DNA of 64,000 nucleotides from Neorhizobium populisoli (GCF_019430945.1 NZ_JAHYCB010000005.1:496001-560000); one strand, 5' to 3'. Shown: positions 1-9,372, counted from the first letter of the stretch. The notes: generated from the letters alone by a model not told the origin. Numbers and translations are program-made.

Positions 1-7
1 AAGGCTG

Positions 8-961
8 CTAGACGGGACCTGGAGCCGCCTTAGGCGCGGCGCGGCGATGGCAGAGCGCGTCGGCGGAGTCGCTTTCCCTGCAAAGCGACATGCCCGGCCA
101 CTCCCGCTGGATCAGGATATCGGTGATGAGGCCGAGCTTCAGGGCTTCGGCGGAAGGCACGATCCGCATATCGTCCGGCGGCGTGCTCATCATCACATCG
201 ATTGCATCGGGGCTGATGCCCATTTCCCTGAGATAGGCCGTGAGTTCGGCCTTGTCCTTCTTGTTCAGCGTCGTGGAGGTTCTCCTGCCCTGAACCTTGC
301 GGCCAATCTCCTTGCGGGAAACTTCCTTCCTTCTGCCGTTCACCATCGCATATTCGACTTCATAGGAAACCCTGACGCGTCTGTAGGTCACGGTGATCTG
401 GTGAAGACCGATATAGGTCCAGCGTGATAGGGCACGTACCGTGCCGCCGGCCAGCACCAGCGGACAGGCGGAAAAGCAGCCCGCCCGGAACGGATGGCTG
501 TAACCCGTCGATCTCCCGTCCTTGCCTATACCGGCCTTGCAGCGCTTGTCCTGCGGCGGGCAGTCGTTCAGCCAGGTGTGGCCCACCGTGGTTTCCAGTC
601 CTGCCTTGCGGATCATCCGGCCCATCTTGTAGGCGGCATCGACATCGCCGCCGGGAGAGTTGAGGACAACCGGCATCTTCTGCTTGCCAATGGCCTTCAG
701 CACCTTCTTGAGAAGTGCCGGCGTAGCGGAGGTAATCTGCCCCTCCGCCGATATCCATTCCGGACAGGTATCGGAACAGCGCAGGTCCCGCACGACCACG
801 AAGGTCATCGGCGGATCCTGCTTCTCCTTTTCGGCAGCAGCGATTTCGGTGGAAAAGAGAGAGGCAAAAACAAGGAAAGAAAATAGAAACAGGGCAAGCA
901 AACGGCCCGCCAGATAGGAAATTGCAAACTGCACAGCTGACCGCCCCGGTTGCGCTCCCAC
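8..961 (-). CDS. Membrane-anchored or secreted ClpP/SppA-fold protein (COG3904-like)
   Basis: The 317-residue product has a hydrophobic signal or anchor segment at about residues 12-42. A crotonase/ClpP-like core follows, with the motif NSPGGDVDAA (about 101-110) and a stretch around GCFSACPLVLAGG whose serine (about 164) sits where SppA/ClpP-type enzymes carry the nucleophile. Several extra cysteines in the insert (about 134, 141, 162, 166) suggest an extracytoplasmic, disulfide-bearing protein. I assign it to the COG3904-type periplasmic proteins; the substrate is unknown. The listed start is GTG without a clear ribosome binding site. An in-frame GTG at 934 would give a shorter, more typical signal peptide. 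The gene stands alone. Confidence 0.7.
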   Translation of the reverse strand: MGAQPGRSAVQFAISYLAGRLLALFLFSFLVFASLFSTEIAAAEKEKQDPPMTFVVVRDLRCSDTCPEWISAEGQITSATPALLKKVLKAIGKQKMPVVLNSPGGDVDAAYKMGRMIRKAGLETTVGHTWLNDCPPQDKRCKAGIGKDGRSTGYSHPFRAGCFSACPLVLAGGTVRALSRWTYIGLHQITVTYRRVRVSYEVEYAMVNGRRKEVSRKEIGRKVQGRRTSTTLNKKDKAELTAYLREMGISPDAIDVMMSTPPDDMRIVPSAEALKLGLITDILIQREWPGMSLCRESDSADALCHRRAAPKAAPGPV

Positions 962-1443
962 TACGCTTAGCAGCCGAACCAGAGAGCCGCAACTATCGCG
1001 CGGCCGCCTCGACTTGTCGGACAGCTGACTTCCTATCGCCTCCTTCTGTCAGCGCATCCGGGCGCCTAAAGTATGAAAGACTATACTGACGCTTATGAGG
1101 CCTTCGCTGCCGCGATCAAGCACAGTGCCGACGTGATGGAATGTCATATATCTGGCACACGTACGCGTAACAGAGATGCACGCGCCGAAGCTCCGCCGCG
1201 AAGTGATTCTCCGGTTTTCGAACGGCCAAAAACCTCAAACCTCCCGGTAATGCGGAGGATGACGGGAACAGGATACCTCCCTGTGTGACCTAAAAAACCC
1301 GGCCCGCGATGAGCCGCTTCAAAACACGACTAAATATCGGATTTCTTAGGGATAAGTATTGCACTGCACGAAAATTTGCTGGCTATTCAAACAGGTTCGT
1401 ATATTTATTAACAGTAACATAAATATTTGTCAGTTTTAGCTGT
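962..1443. other. Intergenic region upstream of the LuxR gene, no gene supported
   Basis: This stretch separates two divergently oriented genes. The last 130 bases are clearly more A+T-rich than the flanks, as expected for a promoter region. A 71-codon ORF at 1073-1288 has no ribosome binding site and a composition unlike a real protein, so I leave it out. I find no convincing lux-box palindrome, RNA gene or repeat. Confidence 0.5.
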
Positions 1444-2169
1444 ATGATAACCCTCGAGCGGCAATCCATTTTAAATAGCGAGATCTCCGCAGCGGATTCG
1501 CGGGTGCAGATTTTCGATGCGATGAAACGGCTGGCCCATGAGTTCGGCTTTCGTTATGTGACGCTTTTCGAAGCCGGCTCTCCCGATGAAGTCTTGATGG
1601 CAAGAATGATCGTCGAGACGACTTTGCCGCAGGCTTATATCCAGGAATTCGACCGTAAAAGGCTTTTGAAACTCTGTCCGGTCGCGCCGATCATCTCACG
1701 CTCTGTCCTGCCCTGCTGCTGGTCGCTGAACGATAGCGATAACGTGCGCGGGTTTTCCATACCGGCCGTCATGGAAGAACTACAGCGCCGCTTCGAATTG
1801 CTGACATCCGTGGCGATGGGCCTGAACTCGATCGATGGCGACCGCTTTCTGGTCCGCTTCGATGGCGTGCGCCCCCGCCTCAGCCAGGGCGAACTGAACG
1901 AAATCGGCATGATCGTGCTGCACGCATTCGACGTGTTCGACAAGATACGCCGCAGCGCCAAGGTTGCAGCTTCAGGCCCGCTTTCCACGCGCGAACTGGA
2001 AGTCGTCCGCTGGACGGCACAGGGCAAAACCTCCGCCGAGATCGCCAGGATCCTGTCCCTTTCGGATCACACGATCAATGCCTACATGACCAACGCGATC
2101 AAAAAACTCGATTGCGTCAATCGAACCCAGTTGGTAGCTAAGTCGTTGAGGCTTAGGCTGATCAGCTAG
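1444..2169 (+). CDS. LuxR-family transcriptional regulator, probable non-AHL solo
   Basis: The 241-residue protein has an N-terminal autoinducer-binding-like domain (about 1-165) and a C-terminal LuxR helix-turn-helix (about 179-241, beginning LSTRELEVVRWTAQGKTSAEIA). In the sensor domain the tryptophan near residue 93 is kept. The aspartate that normally precedes Pro-Val and contacts the AHL amide is a cysteine (Cys78), and the usual Trp/Tyr pair is replaced by Tyr65 and Phe69. This argues for another ligand or a protein partner, as in VisN/VisR-type rhizobial regulators. No luxI homologue is nearby. A PAS-only gene follows 33 bp downstream on the same strand. The ATG start has no obvious ribosome binding site. 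Confidence 0.85.
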   Translation: MITLERQSILNSEISAADSRVQIFDAMKRLAHEFGFRYVTLFEAGSPDEVLMARMIVETTLPQAYIQEFDRKRLLKLCPVAPIISRSVLPCCWSLNDSDNVRGFSIPAVMEELQRRFELLTSVAMGLNSIDGDRFLVRFDGVRPRLSQGELNEIGMIVLHAFDVFDKIRRSAKVAASGPLSTRELEVVRWTAQGKTSAEIARILSLSDHTINAYMTNAIKKLDCVNRTQLVAKSLRLRLIS

Positions 2170-2202
2170 CCGGAACCTTTTTCCGGCGTCACGAGGTCGA
2201 TA

Positions 2203-2664
2203 TTGCCCCCATGGGTCCAGCACACCGAAAAACGCTCCAATACGCAGTATCTTGAGGTCGGCCTGACTGCCGACGAGATGATCGAACTCGTCACGGCCTT
2301 CCGCTATTACGGCTTCTGGCGCATCGATCTGGACAGCGGCCATTTCTTCGCGACTGAGGATGTTTTTCACATATTCGGCATGGAGCCGACGGATGGCCCC
2401 GTCAATCTCGTCGAGATGACGGGTCGCATTCATCCGGAAGACATGCCGCAAATCCTGGAAGTCTACGAGCGGGCCAGCAGTGCTCGCCTGACCTATCATA
2501 ATATCTACAGGGTGAAGGCTGACGCCGAGGATTACAAATACGTCCGCACGGTTGGCAAGTTCCGCGACAAGCCCGGCACGAGCGGCGAAGTCGTCGGCAT
2601 GACCTACGAATTCTTCGAGCGCCGACCCGGCGTCACCTTTTTCCTGGACGAGACGGAAAGCTGA
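2203..2664 (+). CDS. Stand-alone PAS-domain protein
   Basis: The 153-residue product is essentially a single PAS (PAS_3-like) domain at about residues 30-125, with the motif RIHPEDMPQILE and no kinase, GGDEF or DNA-binding output. The likely start is TTG at 2203, preceded by a GAGG box. The next in-frame ATG is at 2278, at the edge of the domain. It lies directly behind the LuxR regulator and is probably cotranscribed, so it may act as a sensory partner; that is inference. The stop codon is inside a perfect hairpin shared with the convergent neighbour. Confidence 0.75.
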   Translation: MPPWVQHTEKRSNTQYLEVGLTADEMIELVTAFRYYGFWRIDLDSGHFFATEDVFHIFGMEPTDGPVNLVEMTGRIHPEDMPQILEVYERASSARLTYHNIYRVKADAEDYKYVRTVGKFRDKPGTSGEVVGMTYEFFERRPGVTFFLDETES

Positions 2665-2681
2665 CCGGAAATCCGGTCAGC
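2660..2681. terminator. Perfect hairpin overlapping two convergent stop codons
   Basis: GCTGACCGGA and TCCGGTCAGC form a 10-bp perfect stem with an AA loop. The left arm holds the TGA of the PAS gene and the right arm holds the TGA of the convergent DUF2333 gene. There is no strong T tract, so it is a plausible but not typical bidirectional terminator. Confidence 0.5.
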
Positions 2682-3834
2682 GCTCAAGCACCGAACGCAC
2701 CTCGACGAGGTTCGAACGCACCATCAGCGTATGGAAGCCCATGACCGCAAGATGGCTCGGCATCACGAAACCGTCCTCGGCACCGTTGGAGATGATCAAC
2801 GGCTGGATACGCAAAGCCGCGCGGAAACGGTTCAGCGTGTCGCCCCAGAGTTGGGTCAGGTTGCGCTCGCGGATCACCTGCGAGAAATCCGCACCGGCAC
2901 CGGAAAGCACCGCATAATACCCATAAAGTTGCCCGTAGGCGAACCAGAAGCGGTCGTCAGCGCGCGTATCGAACCAGCCGGCGTTGAAGTTCTCGGAACG
3001 CTCTCGCAGGATTGCCGAGGTACCGCCAAGATCGTTGGCGATCCGGTCTATGAACTGGATGAGATTGTCGACCCGGCTGTCGAAGGTTGCGTTGCACGAG
3101 GTCAGATCCCGGTTGAAGGCGTGCAGCTTTTCGATAGCGGTTCGGTAATAGGAAGGCGTCGGCGTTTTCGGACCGAAAGGATCGAGCCCGAAATACCAGG
3201 AATATTCATCGAACTGCAGCGCGCCGCGCGCATCCTGAAGATTGTTGTTGACGCCGGACGTGCCGCGGACACGACCCAGCGTATCGACAAGCTCGGACGC
3301 AGTACGCCGCACCGCCTGGTTCACACCGCGCTGGAAAGACGCTTTGTTGTCGAGGAAGGGCGTGTGATCCCAATCGAGCCCGAACAAGCCCAGCCGGTAG
3401 AGCAGCATGGACGAAATCCAGGCATTCTGGTTGACGTTCATGTCGGTCAGGTCAGCCGCCGCATCGACGATCGCCGAGGACTGGCACTGTTTGGCGCCGA
3501 CGGCGGCGGCACTTGCAGGAGCATTGGCGCCGGCGGGTGCCGTCGTCTTCGGTAATTCCTGCCCGGCCGGCACGGTGCGTTCGGACCAGCGATAGGCATC
3601 AACGAAATTCGGATTGAACCCTGTCCAGACCTGCGTCTGCCAGAAGAAGTAACCGTAGAGACCGAAAAGCACGACGAGGATCGCAATGATCGGCCCCTTC
3701 ACCATCCAGTGGCGCCGGCCGTACCAGCCATGTGCCGCCATGAACGGCCACACCAGCCACGCGACCAGAAGTCCGATCCCCCTCCCCACGGCCTGGCCGA
3801 TTGTCTGGAAGAAGGCTTTAATCCGGTCGAGCAT
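2677..3834 (-). CDS. DUF2333 family inner-membrane protein
   Basis: The 385-residue protein has an N-terminal amphipathic/hydrophobic region and one clear transmembrane segment at about 47-66. An Ala/Pro-rich linker (about 95-112) and a soluble domain of about 270 residues follow. The length and the N-terminal pattern match the DUF2333 family, which has no assigned function. An AGGAGA box lies 5-6 bp before the ATG. The next gene on the same strand starts upstream at 4896, so the two may be cotranscribed across a 126-bp gap. Confidence 0.75.
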   Translation of the reverse strand: MLDRIKAFFQTIGQAVGRGIGLLVAWLVWPFMAAHGWYGRRHWMVKGPIIAILVVLFGLYGYFFWQTQVWTGFNPNFVDAYRWSERTVPAGQELPKTTAPAGANAPASAAAVGAKQCQSSAIVDAAADLTDMNVNQNAWISSMLLYRLGLFGLDWDHTPFLDNKASFQRGVNQAVRRTASELVDTLGRVRGTSGVNNNLQDARGALQFDEYSWYFGLDPFGPKTPTPSYYRTAIEKLHAFNRDLTSCNATFDSRVDNLIQFIDRIANDLGGTSAILRERSENFNAGWFDTRADDRFWFAYGQLYGYYAVLSGAGADFSQVIRERNLTQLWGDTLNRFRAALRIQPLIISNGAEDGFVMPSHLAVMGFHTLMVRSNLVEVRSVLER

Positions 3835-3960
3835 CGCTGTCTCCTGGTGAAGCGGGGGGCATCCGATTGGTCAGAGCCTCACATATGTGCTCCAGCCGCA
3901 GATCACAACCGGCCGCAGCGTTTCGCCGCAATCCCGCGCCCGCTTTGAGAAGAGCAGCTG

Positions 3961-4896
3961 TCAAGACTGGGCCGGTTTGAGTGCATTTCGAAGCGGATGG
4001 CTGGCTTTCGCCGGCGAAAACTCTTCCCCGGATGTCGCGGCCTTCAATTCCGGGAACCGCTCCTCAAAGGCGAGGTTGGCCTTCTGCCGACGAGCGGCAA
4101 GTCCCTGGATCGTCAGCATGCCCTGCGCGAAACGGTCGATTTCCGCAGAGAGATGCGGGAAACGCTCCCGATCGAAGGAAACGCTGCCATTCCTGCGCAA
4201 GGCGGCGAAAACGACCTGGTAGAGGATCAGCAGATCTTCCATGTCGGTGAGCAGCTTGTGGCGGAGGATATTACAGGCCACGATTTGTGCGTTGAGTTCG
4301 GTCACGAAGCGATTGAAGACGGAAACGGCGCGTTCCACCTTCGCAGAAGCCTCGACGCCGGTCATCGCGCTTGCGTCTTCGCCGCGCAGGTCTTGTATCA
4401 TGTCGCTGCGGTGGTCGATCAACGTGCCAAGATCGACCTCGCCCTCCTTCCGCTCCTTTATCAGCGCGCTGCGCTCGCCTTCGAGCAATCCGGCAAGCGC
4501 GTCGCCGCGCCCCAGCAATTTCTCGATATGCGCCAGCGCGGCGGGGCTTGCGGCCCGCGCTTCGATCCGGCTTCGCATTGCAGCCCTGGAAAGATAACCA
4601 ATCAGCCTTTCGCCACGGGTCGGCTGCTCGCGCTCATCGAACTCCCGTTTTCGGAGAGCAATATCGTCCGCGAGCCGCGAAACCAGTCGAGCCAACGCGA
4701 CCTCCACGGCCCGGCGCTCCAGAACCTCGTCCGCATGGCGCTCATCTTCGGCGGCGAGCCGGTCTTCATCAGGAAGCAGCGATTTATCCGCCGTTTCCGC
4801 AAGCAGCTTCAGCACAGGCTTTGCCGCCTCGCGCATGGCGGCGAATATGCCGTCGATCCGTCCGAACTCTCTGTCGAAACCGTCCGCTGCCGCCAC
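3961..4896 (-). CDS. Helical hypothetical protein
   Basis: I do not recognise this protein. It is 311 residues, mostly alpha-helical, rich in Ala, Glu, Arg and Leu with long charged stretches, and has no signal peptide. The open frame extends to 4959. GTG at 4896 is a much better start because a GGGAGGA box sits just 5 bp upstream, so the first 21 codons of the longer frame are probably not translated. It precedes the DUF2333 gene on the same strand. Function unknown. Confidence 0.65.
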   Translation of the reverse strand: MAAADGFDREFGRIDGIFAAMREAAKPVLKLLAETADKSLLPDEDRLAAEDERHADEVLERRAVEVALARLVSRLADDIALRKREFDEREQPTRGERLIGYLSRAAMRSRIEARAASPAALAHIEKLLGRGDALAGLLEGERSALIKERKEGEVDLGTLIDHRSDMIQDLRGEDASAMTGVEASAKVERAVSVFNRFVTELNAQIVACNILRHKLLTDMEDLLILYQVVFAALRRNGSVSFDRERFPHLSAEIDRFAQGMLTIQGLAARRQKANLAFEERFPELKAATSGEEFSPAKASHPLRNALKPAQS

Positions 4897-4977
4897 GCCT
4901 GTCCTCCCGCAACCTGACGGCAAGATAGCGCCGCCGCAGCAGATTGCCACGACGGTCACGCGCGGGAAACGGGAAAA

Positions 4978-5436
4978 TCAGAGGCCGAGTTTGGTAAGTT
5001 CGGCCGTCAGCCGGTCCTTGGCCATTTTCGGCATCTTGGCATCCTTGACGGCGGCGAGATTGGCAGGTGCGTCACCGACGACAACCAGCGCCACCATGCC
5101 CATGCCGAAATGCGGCGTGCACTTGAAGACATAGGCGCCCGCCTTGTCGGCAGTGAACGAAACTTCCTGGCTGATCTTGCCCTTGATCTCGGCCACCCCT
5201 TCCGGCAGCAGGCCGGTCATCGAAACGACGTCATGTCCCTTGTCCTGCGGCACAAACTTGATCGTATCACCCGGCTGCGCTTTCACGGCAGCGGGTTCGA
5301 AGACCATGGCCTGACCGTCGCTGCCCTTGTTGAGCATCTTGATCTCGATTTCGGCACTGACGGCCGGCCCCGAAAGAATAGCGAAAAAGGAAAGCGAAGC
5401 GGCAAGAGTAAAGGTCTTGGCGGTGTTCATGCGCAT
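4978..5436 (-). CDS. Pseudoazurin, type-I copper protein
   Basis: This is a small periplasmic cupredoxin that carries electrons between respiratory components, classically to nitrite reductase. The 152-residue precursor has a signal peptide ending near residue 28 (PAVSA). The copper ligands are all present: His68 (GHDVV), Cys106, His109 and Met114 in KCTPHFGMGM, with the typical pseudoazurin spacing. The C-terminal two-helix tail is also typical. A CAGGAG box lies 7 bp before this ATG; the frame extends to a TTG at 5457, which is less likely. No denitrification genes are visible nearby. Confidence 0.9.
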   Translation of the reverse strand: MRMNTAKTFTLAASLSFFAILSGPAVSAEIEIKMLNKGSDGQAMVFEPAAVKAQPGDTIKFVPQDKGHDVVSMTGLLPEGVAEIKGKISQEVSFTADKAGAYVFKCTPHFGMGMVALVVVGDAPANLAAVKDAKMPKMAKDRLTAELTKLGL

Positions 5437-5560
5437 GGGAAAACTCCTGAAAGGCAATACATGACGGCTATTGCTTTAGGTATCTGCCTCTTGCGCGGCT
5501 TTGACCAGCGTCAATCGATAGCGCACGGCGCGGCGATCCGTCCCATCTAGGAGTAGCGGC

Positions 5561-6148
5561 TCAGACCTCGTGGCAGCGCATTCGTTCTTCCCAATGACGA
5601 CGGCAGAGCGACACATATTTTTCGTTACCACCGACGTCCACCTGCGCACCTTCGCGCACCAGATTGCCGCTTTGATCGAGCCGGACGACCATGGTCGCCT
5701 TGCGGCCGCAATAGCAGATGGTGCGCACTTCGCGCAGCTCGTCGGCGATCGCCAGAAGCTCCAGCGAACCGGGAAACAGTTTACCTTGGAAATCCGTCCG
5801 CAACCCGTAGGCCATCACCGGGATGCCGACACGATCGGATACCCGCGCCAGCTGCCAGACCTGTTCGGCGGTCAGGAACTGCGCCTCGTCCACGAACACG
5901 CAGGCGATCGGCTCCTCACGGTGCATCCTGTCGATTGCCGCAAAAAGATCATCGCTCAGGCCAAACGGAATGGCATCCGAGGAAAGCCCGATCCGCGAGG
6001 CGACCTTGCCCGCACCGGCGCGATCATCCAACGCGGCGATGAAAATCGCCGTGCGCATGCCGCGTTCCTGATAGTTGTACGACGCCTGCAAGAGCATGGT
6101 CGACTTGCCGGCATTCATCGTCGCGTAATGGAAATAGAGCTTGGCCAT
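5561..6148 (-). CDS. tdk: Thymidine kinase
   Basis: This type-II (tetrameric, zinc-binding) thymidine kinase phosphorylates thymidine in the pyrimidine salvage pathway. The 195-residue product closely resembles enterobacterial Tdk. It has the P-loop ATMNAGKST (about 10-18), YNYQERGM, the Walker B region [21 protein letters not shown], and cysteines in CYCGRKA and CRRH for zinc. The start MAKLYFHY matches the family; an upstream in-frame GTG at 6172 is less likely. It stands alone. Confidence 0.95.
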   Translation of the reverse strand: MAKLYFHYATMNAGKSTMLLQASYNYQERGMRTAIFIAALDDRAGAGKVASRIGLSSDAIPFGLSDDLFAAIDRMHREEPIACVFVDEAQFLTAEQVWQLARVSDRVGIPVMAYGLRTDFQGKLFPGSLELLAIADELREVRTICYCGRKATMVVRLDQSGNLVREGAQVDVGGNEKYVSLCRRHWEERMRCHEV

Positions 6149-6357
6149 GTCCTGCTTTTGATCAAGAATCACCTGCGAGAAAAGCGGCGAGGATCGAAAA
6201 CCACAGGAAACTAATGTGACGGCGGCTCACCGAAGCCGGGATGAGAATTGTCACAAAATGTCGCAAATCCATATCAAAGCGCGCCGCGAATGCACATGCT
6301 TGCCCCGCCGCAGAAGATATTGATAATGGCGGGAACATATAAAAACGGGAGCTAATC

Positions 6358-7299
6358 ATGCGCATGAAGTCTACCCTAGCCACAGCCGTCTCCTTCCTCG
6401 CCCTTACATCCGCAGCGCTCGCCGCAGAACCGGAAGCCTGCGGCACCGTTCGTTTTTCCGATGTCGGCTGGACGGACATCACCGCCACGACCGCCACCGC
6501 CAGCGTACTTTTGAAGGCGCTCGGCTATCAGACGGACGTCAAGGTCCTCTCAGTGCCGGTTACCTACAGTTCGCTGAAGAACAAGGATATCGACGTCTTC
6601 CTCGGCAACTGGATGCCGACCCAGGAAGCCGACGTTCGCCCTTATCTCACGGACAAGTCGGTCGAATCCTTCGGCCCCAACCTCGTCGGCGCCAAATACA
6701 CGCTGGCCACCAATGCCAAGGGCGCCGAACTTGGCATCAAGGATTTCAAGGATATCGCCACCAAGAAGGATGCTCTCGAAGGCAAGATCTATGGCATCGA
6801 GCCCGGCAATGACGGCAACCGTCTGATTCTCGACATGGTCGAGAAGAACACGTTCGGCCTCAAGAGCTTCGAAGTGGTGGAATCTTCCGAACAGGGCATG
6901 CTGGCGCAGGTCGCCCGTGCCGACAAGGCGGGACAGCCGGTTGTGTTCCTCGGCTGGGAGCCGCACCCGATGAACAGCAATTTCAAGCTCACTTATCTCG
7001 CCGGCGGCGATGACGTTTTCGGCCCGAACTACGGCGGTGCCGAGGTCTATACCAATGTCCGCGCTGGCTACACCCAGGAATGCGCCAATGTCGGCGCCTT
7101 CATCAAGAACCTGAAGTTCTCGCTGACCATGGAAAATCAGGTCATGGGCGGCATCCTCAACGATGGCGACGAGCCGGAAGCAGCCGCCACCAAATGGCTG
7201 AAGAAGAACGGTTCCGCCATCGAGCCCTGGCTTGCCAACGTCACCACCAAGGACGGCAAGCCCGGCGCCGCCGCCGTCAAGGCCAAGCTCGGCCTCTGA
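6358..7299 (+). CDS. choX: Choline ABC transporter, periplasmic binding protein ChoX
   Basis: The 313-residue precursor has a signal peptide ending at about residue 22 and belongs to the glycine-betaine/choline-binding OpuAC-type family. The aromatic residues that cage choline in Sinorhizobium ChoX (Trp43, Trp90, Tyr119, Trp205) all have counterparts here at a constant offset of five: Trp38, Trp85, Tyr114 and Trp200. That supports choline rather than a general betaine ligand. A GGGAG box precedes the ATG. It is first in the choXWV operon. Imported choline would feed betaine synthesis, but no bet genes are in this window. Confidence 0.95.
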   Translation: MRMKSTLATAVSFLALTSAALAAEPEACGTVRFSDVGWTDITATTATASVLLKALGYQTDVKVLSVPVTYSSLKNKDIDVFLGNWMPTQEADVRPYLTDKSVESFGPNLVGAKYTLATNAKGAELGIKDFKDIATKKDALEGKIYGIEPGNDGNRLILDMVEKNTFGLKSFEVVESSEQGMLAQVARADKAGQPVVFLGWEPHPMNSNFKLTYLAGGDDVFGPNYGGAEVYTNVRAGYTQECANVGAFIKNLKFSLTMENQVMGGILNDGDEPEAAATKWLKKNGSAIEPWLANVTTKDGKPGAAAVKAKLGL

Positions 7300-7306
7300 G
7301 TGATCG

Positions 7307-7326
7307 AGGGCCGGGAAACCGGCCCT
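7307..7326 (+). terminator. GAAA-loop hairpin between choX and choW
   Basis: AGGGCCGG, loop GAAA, CCGGCCCT forms an 8-bp stem with a stable tetraloop, followed by TTGT rather than a long T tract. It lies just after the choX stop. Such hairpins often cause partial termination or protect the upstream mRNA, giving more binding protein than permease. Confidence 0.55.
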
Positions 7327-7372
7327 TTGTATTTCCGGCGATAGTTTTTCTCAGAAACAGGCAGGCAAGGGC

Positions 7373-8236
7373 GTGAACGGGTTTCCCGAATGGCTGGTGG
7401 ATTCCAGCGGCAAGATACGCATCGGCAACTGGGCCAAGGACGGCGTCGACTGGCTGACCCATAACGCGGACTGGTTTTTCAACTGGCTGTCGATGGTGCT
7501 GTCGTCCGTTATCAACGCGATGCTCTTCGTGCTGCAATGGCCGAACCCTTTCGTGCTGATCGCGCTTTTCACGGCGTTGGCCTGGTGGCTCAGGCGCTCG
7601 ATCGGCGTCTGTCTGTTCACCGCCTTCGGCCTGCTCCTCATCTATAACCAGGGCTACTGGAAAGAGACGACGGAAACGCTGGCGCTGGTTCTGGCCGCCA
7701 CCGCCGTCAGCATGGCGATCGGCATTCCGGTCGGCATTGCCGCTGCCCGCCGCGCCTGGCTCTATGAGGTGCTGCGGCCGATCCTCGACCTGATGCAAAC
7801 GATCCCGACCTTCGTCTACCTCATTCCGGCGCTAATCCTCTTCGGCCTCGGCATGGTGCCGGGCCTGATCGCAACCGTCATCTTCGCCATCCCCGCCCCG
7901 ATCCGCCTCACCCGCCTCGGCATCATCTCGACGCCGGATGCGCTGACGGAAGCGGCCGTTGCCTTCGGCGCCACACCGTCGCAGGTGCTGCGCAAGGTGG
8001 AACTGCCCTATGCCATGCCGCAGATCATGGCCGGCCTCACCCAGACCATCATGCTGTCGCTCTCCATGGTCGTCATCGCCGCGCTGGTCGGCGCCAACGG
8101 GCTCGGCGTACCGGTGGTGCGCGCATTGAACACCGTCAACATCGCCCGCGGCTTCGAGGCGGGGCTCTGCATCGTCATTCTGGCGATCATCCTCGACCGC
8201 ATGTTCCGCACCGCCGAGCCGGGGAAAAAGTCATGA
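7373..8236 (+). CDS. choW: Choline ABC transporter, permease ChoW
   Basis: This 287-residue inner-membrane subunit has about six or seven hydrophobic segments from residue 45 onward. It has the binding-protein-dependent transport signature around EAAVAFGATPSQVLRKVELPYAMPQ, where it contacts the ATPase. The start is GTG at 7373 with an AAGGG box very close upstream; no nearby ATG fits. Its stop overlaps the choV start by 4 bp (ATGA), which indicates translational coupling. Confidence 0.93.
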   Translation: MNGFPEWLVDSSGKIRIGNWAKDGVDWLTHNADWFFNWLSMVLSSVINAMLFVLQWPNPFVLIALFTALAWWLRRSIGVCLFTAFGLLLIYNQGYWKETTETLALVLAATAVSMAIGIPVGIAAARRAWLYEVLRPILDLMQTIPTFVYLIPALILFGLGMVPGLIATVIFAIPAPIRLTRLGIISTPDALTEAAVAFGATPSQVLRKVELPYAMPQIMAGLTQTIMLSLSMVVIAALVGANGLGVPVVRALNTVNIARGFEAGLCIVILAIILDRMFRTAEPGKKS

Positions 8237-9279
8237 GCGATTGCGTCACCTTCGACCGTGTCGACATCATCTTCGGCGACAAGCCGGAACGCGCGCTTTC
8301 CCTGGTGGACCAGGGCAAGACCCGCGATGAGATCAGCGCCGAGACCGGCATCGTGCTCGGCGTCGCCAATGCGTCATTGACCATTCACGAGGGCGAGATC
8401 CTGGTCCTGATGGGCCTGTCCGGCTCCGGCAAGTCCACCCTGCTGCGCGCCGTGAACGGCCTCGCCCCGGTCGTGAGGGGCAATGTGCAGGTTGCCACGC
8501 CCGATGGTCCCGTTGATCCCTACAAGGCGAGCCCGAAAGTGCTGCGCGATCTGCGCATGCATTCGGTCTCGATGGTCTTCCAGCAGTTTGGCCTGCTCCC
8601 CTGGCGAACCGTCTCCGAAAATGTCGGCTTCGGGCTTGAGCTTGCCGGCATGGCGGAGCCTGAGCGCAAGAAGCGCGTCGATGAGCAGCTGGAACTGGTC
8701 AACCTGGCAAAATGGGCTGGCCGCAAGGTGGGCGAACTTTCCGGCGGCATGCAGCAGCGTGTGGGCCTCGCCCGCGCCTTCGCCACCGGTGCGCCGATCC
8801 TGCTGATGGACGAGCCCTTCTCTGCCCTCGACCCGCTGATCCGCACCCGCCTGCAGGATGAGCTTCTGGAATTCCAGCGACGCCTGAAAAAGACCATCCT
8901 CTTTGTCAGCCACGATCTCGACGAGGCTTTCCGCATCGGCAACCGCATCGCCATCATGGAAGGCGGGCGGATCATCCAGTGCGGCACGCCGCAGGAAATC
9001 GTCCGGGCACCGGCCGACAAATATGTGGCCGATTTCGTCCAACACATGAACCCGATCACCATGCTGACCGCAAGCGACGTGATGCGTCCCGGCACCGGCC
9101 AGGCGGCAGCAGGTGTCTCCGGCACTGCGCTCGCCACGACGCCCCTCGTCGATATCCTCGACGCACTCGCCCGCCAACCAGGCGCGATCGGCGTCGTCGA
9201 CAATGGCACGGTGATCGGCTCGATCTCCGCCGACGACGTGATCGCCGGCCTGACCCGCCATCGCCACCGCGAAGCCTGA
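8233..9279 (+). CDS. choV: Choline ABC transporter, ATP-binding protein ChoV
   Basis: This 348-residue cytoplasmic ATPase has Walker A GLSGSGKST (about 58-66), the Q-loop in VFQQFGLLPW, the signature LSGGMQQRV, Walker B ILLMDEPFSALDP and the switch histidine in VSHD. After the ATPase domain (to about 270) there is a C-terminal extension with a CBS-like segment, as in proline/betaine (ProV/OpuAA) and ChoV proteins, where it senses ionic strength or substrate. It overlaps choW by 4 bp and ends the operon. Confidence 0.95.
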   Translation: MSDCVTFDRVDIIFGDKPERALSLVDQGKTRDEISAETGIVLGVANASLTIHEGEILVLMGLSGSGKSTLLRAVNGLAPVVRGNVQVATPDGPVDPYKASPKVLRDLRMHSVSMVFQQFGLLPWRTVSENVGFGLELAGMAEPERKKRVDEQLELVNLAKWAGRKVGELSGGMQQRVGLARAFATGAPILLMDEPFSALDPLIRTRLQDELLEFQRRLKKTILFVSHDLDEAFRIGNRIAIMEGGRIIQCGTPQEIVRAPADKYVADFVQHMNPITMLTASDVMRPGTGQAAAGVSGTALATTPLVDILDALARQPGAIGVVDNGTVIGSISADDVIAGLTRHRHREA

Positions 9280-9372
9280 AAGGTCGGACGGATAACCTGA
9301 AGCATCGACTCCGCTTTCTCTGCCGGGCCGCCGGTGTTATGTCCAATCAGGCATAGCAGAGAGGGACGAGAG

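Noticed and set aside
1073-1288. A 71-codon ORF upstream of the LuxR-type gene
   Set aside because: No ribosome binding site, no family resemblance, and a Thr/Arg/Pro-rich composition typical of chance frames.
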